Assembly: GCF_023517775.1 (NCBI RefSeq) | Contig: NZ_CP082904.1 | Location: 2,356,001-2,420,000 of the forward strand | Source: Mixta hanseatica | Lineage (GTDB): Bacteria > Pseudomonadota > Gammaproteobacteria > Enterobacterales > Enterobacteriaceae | DNA: 64,000 bases | Direction: 5' to 3' | Shown here: positions 61,186-64,000 of the stretch, piece by piece | How positions within the stretch are numbered: the stretch's first letter is position 1 | Layout: each line of letters starts with the position of its first letter | The notes under the pieces: model-generated | Seen by the model: only the letters and a program-made list of their open reading frames with translations | Databases searched by the model: none | Told to the model about the DNA's origin: nothing | Translations under genes and position numbers: made by a program

Positions 61186-62751
61186 TTAGCTCTCTTCTTC
61201 ATCCTGCGGGCGATCTTTGATAATACGTACCAGATCGATACGATAATCGGTCGCTTCAACAATCACGAAGTGCAGCGGCGGCATATCAATTGTCTCGCCC
61301 GGCAGCGGCAGCTGCCCCTTCTGCGCAATCAGCAGACCGGCGAGCGAGGCATAATCATCGCCCGGCTTAACCAGATCGAAATAGTCCAGCCGTTGCTGCA
61401 GAGAATGCAGATCGGTGCCGCCTTTTGCCAGCCAGCTATCGCCATCGACTACGATATCCGGCGTTTCATCCTCATCCGGAAATTCACCGGCAATGGCTTC
61501 CAGCACGTCCAGCGGCGTTACCAGCCCCTGTACCACGCCAAACTCATTGGTCACCAGCACAAAGCTGCCTTTCGCCCGGCGCAGAACGCCCAGCAAATTG
61601 ATCGGGTCCAGCGTTTCCGGCACGATCAGCGGCGGTGAAGAGGCGGCGAAAGTATGAATATTCATCCCCTGCTCCAGCGCCACCAGCAGATCTTTGGCGC
61701 GCACGATGCCTATGACCTCATCCAGCTCGCCCCGGCAAACCGGGAACAGGCTATGCGGGGTATCAAGCAGCTGCATACGGATCTCATCCAGCGGTTTGGT
61801 GGCGTCTACCCAGGAGATTTCACCGCGCGGCGTCATAATGCTGCGAATAGAACGCGATGCCAGCGTCAACACGCCGTTGATCATATAGCGCTCTTCATCC
61901 TTAAAGGTTTCCTGCGGCAGCATCGGGTTTTCTGCCGAGGCCTGCCCCGCTTCTACGTTGGTCGCTCCGCCACGGCGGCCGCCCATCAGGCGTAAAATCG
62001 CTTCAGCGGTACGCTCACGCATCGGACGATGCGACTGATGACGGATAAAGTTACGCCGCGCGATCTGATTGAACAGCTCAATCAGAATGGAGAAGCCAAT
62101 CGCCGCATACAGATAGCCTTTAGGTATATGGAAGCCAAAGCCTTCCGCCACCAGACTCAGGCCGATCATCAGCAAGAAGCTCAGACACAGCACCACCACG
62201 GTCGGGTGCGCATTGACAAAGTTCGTTAGCGGTTTCGACGCCAGCAGCATAATGCCCATCGCGATAACCACCGCGGTCATCATTACCGGCAGATGGTTCA
62301 CCATCCCCACGGCGGTAATCACCGCATCCAGCGAGAAGACGGCATCCAGCACTACGATCTGAATCACCACCGCCCAGAAGCTGGCGTAGCTTTTATTGCC
62401 GTTGCTGTCCTGCGGATGATTTTCCAGCCGCTCATGCAGCTCCATCGTTGCCTTAAACAGCAAAAAGAGACCGCCCGCCAGCAGGATCAGGTCGCGCCCG
62501 GCAAAGCTGAACTGCCAGACGCTAAACAGCGGTCGGGTCAGGGTCACCATCCACGAGATCAGCGACAACAGGCCCAGACGCATCAGCAGCGCCAGTGACA
62601 GGCCGATCAGACGCGCTTTGTCACGCTGCTTCGGCGGCAGCTTATCGGCCAAGATAGCGATAAATACCAGGTTATCGATCCCCAGCACGATCTCCAGAAC
62701 AATAAGCGTCAGCAGACCGGCCCAAATCGAAGGGTCTAAAAGAAATTCCAT
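61186..62751 (-). CDS. yoaE: YoaE, TerC/CBS/CorC-type membrane protein
   Basis: Inner-membrane protein of 521 residues (E. coli 518). The N-terminal TerC domain (about 1-240, six or more helices) has the acidic [17 protein letters not shown] and [19 protein letters not shown] motifs. Two CBS domains (about 300-425) and a C-terminal CorC_HlyC domain (about 440-515) follow. TerC proteins export metals, often manganese; the ion here is inferred. The ATG has GGAG seven bases upstream and overlaps the stop of a 52-codon leader frame (TAATG). Confidence 0.95.
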   Translation of the reverse strand: MEFLLDPSIWAGLLTLIVLEIVLGIDNLVFIAILADKLPPKQRDKARLIGLSLALLMRLGLLSLISWMVTLTRPLFSVWQFSFAGRDLILLAGGLFLLFKATMELHERLENHPQDSNGNKSYASFWAVVIQIVVLDAVFSLDAVITAVGMVNHLPVMMTAVVIAMGIMLLASKPLTNFVNAHPTVVVLCLSFLLMIGLSLVAEGFGFHIPKGYLYAAIGFSILIELFNQIARRNFIRHQSHRPMRERTAEAILRLMGGRRGGATNVEAGQASAENPMLPQETFKDEERYMINGVLTLASRSIRSIMTPRGEISWVDATKPLDEIRMQLLDTPHSLFPVCRGELDEVIGIVRAKDLLVALEQGMNIHTFAASSPPLIVPETLDPINLLGVLRRAKGSFVLVTNEFGVVQGLVTPLDVLEAIAGEFPDEDETPDIVVDGDSWLAKGGTDLHSLQQRLDYFDLVKPGDDYASLAGLLIAQKGQLPLPGETIDMPPLHFVIVEATDYRIDLVRIIKDRPQDEEES

Positions 62752-62909
62752 TACAGACTCCGAATAAAGCAGCAGGAAAACCGAACGCCGGGTTCAACAA
62801 CCGTAGCGCGGCAGAAAAAAGAAGCAGAACCGAGGATGACGCCGAAAGGCGTTAAGAAAGAAGCCGGATGACCCGGAGGCATGGATAAAAGACGTCGGTG
62901 ACAGTCCAT
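62751..62909 (-). CDS. Candidate 52-residue leader peptide of yoaE
   Basis: This frame runs from an ATG at 62909 to a TAA whose last base is the first base of the yoaE ATG. It begins [20 protein letters not shown] and ends FSCCFIRSL; it has five cysteines. The AGGAG closest to the start is 21 bases away (62931-62935) but would be brought near by the GGGC/GCCC hairpin between them. A second ATG nine codons in is possible. The leader holds further hairpins. I recall a small ORF named yoaL beside yoaE in E. coli, but cannot show homology here. Coupling to yoaE is inferred from the overlap. Confidence 0.55.
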   Translation of the reverse strand: MDCHRRLLSMPPGHPASFLTPFGVILGSASFFCRATVVEPGVRFSCCFIRSL

Positions 62910-62935
62910 AGGGAGGGCTGAGGCCCGTTACTCCT
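62839..62935 (-). promoter_or_regulatory. Structured leader of yoaE
   Basis: The minus-strand leader can form GGGC-CTCA-GCCC (62915-62926), ATGGA/TCCAT (62881-62885 with 62905-62909), CCGG/CCGG (62864-62876) and ACGCC-TTTC-GGCGT (62839-62852). Its opening AGGAGTAAC plus hairpin faintly recalls the start of manganese-sensing leaders of other TerC genes, but the rest does not clearly fit. The start of the candidate leader frame lies within it. Confidence 0.4.
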
Positions 62936-63273
62936 GTATAGAAAAAGAGGAAGTGATATTAGCAGCTGACACATGCCCGTCAAAATAATTTCTTACAGTT
63001 AACAAAAATTTACCTTTGATTGACACAGGATCTCAATTATTCGCATCGAAACGATAAGCCTGTAAATAACTGAGGCGGGTCACATAATTTATTTTTTCAC
63101 TCACTAAAATAAATCGCGACGTTATCTTTAGGTTGTCAGTTATATAAAAAGAAGCGCTCCGCTGACGGCAAGGCCTGCATGTTCATTACCGTTGAAACCC
63201 GCATAGCCAGGATAACAGCGTTGGCGAAACGGTGTAGCACTGAATCGCTCAATAATGAAAACGGAGGTAGCAA
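62910..63273. other. yoaE-manX divergent intergenic region
   Basis: This 364-base region carries the yoaE leader 5' end and its promoter on the left, and the manX control region on the right, including the ROK-type operator at 63087-63114. TATATAA near 63142 may be a manX -10. No further gene is seen. Confidence 0.55.
63087..63114 (+). promoter_or_regulatory. Mlc/NagC-type operator upstream of manX
   Basis: Nine-base arms ATTTATTTT and AAAATAAAT are separated by ten bases. The AT-rich arms, with a more GC-rich centre, are typical of ROK-family repressors (Mlc, NagC). Mlc represses manXYZ in E. coli. It is 160 bases before the manX start. Confidence 0.65.
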
Positions 63274-64000
63274 GTGACTATTGCTATTGTAATCGGCACA
63301 CACGGTTGGGCGGCGGAGCAGCTGCTCAAAACCGCCGAAATGCTATTAGGCGAGCAGCAAAACGTCGGCTGGATCGATTTCGTGCCCGGCGAAAATGCTG
63401 AAACCCTGATAGAAAAATATCATGCGCGTCTCGCCGATCTGGATACCAGCAAAGGCGTGCTTTTTCTGGTCGACACCTGGGGAGGCAGCCCGTTCAACGC
63501 GGCCAGCCGTATCGTGGTAGATAAAGAGCAGTATGAGGTGATTGCCGGCGTCAACATTCCGATGCTGGTGGAAACGCTGATGGCGCGCGATGACGATCCG
63601 GCCTTTGACGAGCTGGTGGCCATCGCGGTGGAAACCGGCCGTGAAGGCGTAAAAGCGCTGAAAGCCAAGGCGCCGGAGCCGGTTTCCGCCCCGGCGTCGG
63701 CGACTGCTACGCCTTCAGCCGCGCCGCCGCAGTCGCTGGGCCCAAACGATCATATGAAAATTGGACTGGTGCGCATTGATGACCGTTTGATTCATGGTCA
63801 GGTGGCGACGCGTTGGACTAAGGAGACCAACGTATCGCGCATTATTGTCGTCAGTGATGAAGTAGCGGCCGATAAGGTGCGTAAAACGCTGCTTACTCAG
63901 GTCGCCCCGCCAGGCGTCAGCGCCCACGTTGTGGACGTCGATAAAATGGTACGCGTCTGGAATAACCCGAAATATGCCCGCGATCGCGTGATGCTGCTGT
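63274..64000 (+). CDS. manX: Mannose PTS EIIAB component ManX (partial)
   Basis: Cytoplasmic phosphotransferase component of the mannose/glucose/glucosamine permease. The start is GTG at 63274 with GGAGG upstream; E. coli manX also starts with GTG. About 242 residues are visible before the window ends. The EIIA domain begins MTIAIVIGTHGWAAEQ, with phosphoacceptor H10. An alanine/proline-rich hinge (residues about 135-155) leads to the EIIB domain, with phosphoacceptor H174 in RIDDRLIHGQVATRW. yoaE is divergent upstream, as in E. coli. Confidence 0.97.
   Translation, partial: MTIAIVIGTHGWAAEQLLKTAEMLLGEQQNVGWIDFVPGENAETLIEKYHARLADLDTSKGVLFLVDTWGGSPFNAASRIVVDKEQYEVIAGVNIPMLVETLMARDDDPAFDELVAIAVETGREGVKALKAKAPEPVSAPASATATPSAAPPQSLGPNDHMKIGLVRIDDRLIHGQVATRWTKETNVSRIIVVSDEVAADKVRKTLLTQVAPPGVSAHVVDVDKMVRVWNNPKYARDRVMLL

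Noticed and set aside
62839-62935. A yybP-ykoY manganese riboswitch before yoaE
   Set aside because: Only the opening AGGAGTAAC plus hairpin resembles it; the 3' conserved part was not found. It was kept as an unnamed structured leader.

Overview
This window is chromosomal DNA from a gamma-proteobacterium of the order Enterobacterales. Nearly every protein is a close, full-length relative of an Escherichia coli K-12 protein. The gene order is not that of E. coli, however: it joins blocks that in E. coli lie near 26-28 min with blocks near 39-41 min. This arrangement, a galU-ugd-epimerase operon beside hns and the lack of selD between topB and ydjA point to the Erwiniaceae (Pantoea, Erwinia or Mixta type). 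The genus is inferred from memory of gene content, not from a search. No integrase, transposase, CRISPR array or complete prophage was seen.

Layout. 1-12.9 kb: ychE (cut by the window edge), adhE, tdk, hns, the UDP-sugar operon galU-ugd-UDP-glucuronate epimerase, rssB-rssA, ychJ, purU and two identical tRNA-Tyr genes. 13-25.5 kb: xthA, ynjH-topB, ydjA, sppA, ansA-pncA, yeaC-msrB, gapA-yeaD, yeaE and mipA. 25.8-29.2 kb: yeaG-yeaH behind a clear sigma-54 promoter. 29.2-35.8 kb is the most variable part: a CirA-like TonB-dependent receptor with a Fur-box candidate, an orphan phage-type antirepressor, the cvrA antiporter, an unrecognised 77-residue protein and a Bcr/CflA-type efflux pump. 35.8-48.1 kb: dadAX, ycgB, fadR, nhaB, dsbB, ycgN, ycgM, an MltB-like lytic transglycosylase, ycgL and minCDE. 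48.2-64 kb: rnd, fadD, yeaY, tsaB, yoaA, yoaB, yoaH, pabB-nudL, sdaA, an EAL phosphodiesterase, yoaE and the start of manX.

How the genes work together. GalU, Ugd and the epimerase form one path from glucose-1-phosphate to UDP-glucose, UDP-glucuronate and UDP-galacturonate for surface polysaccharide. RssB and RssA belong to sigma-S turnover. YeaG, YeaH and YcgB form a stress-linked set. FadR and one of its usual targets, fadD, both lie here, with a FadR-like half site before fadD. DadX and DadA catabolise alanine behind a CRP site. MinCDE place the division septum. AdhE (behind a perfect FNR box) and GapA (behind a CRP site) belong to central carbon metabolism.

The parts most worth a second look are a 52-codon leader reading frame whose stop overlaps the yoaE start codon inside a structured leader, a two-armed array of about 32-bp repeats between sdaA and the EAL gene, the orphan KilAC-domain antirepressor with an inverted repeat over its probable promoter, and the missing selD. 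Most of the rest is ordinary core genome.
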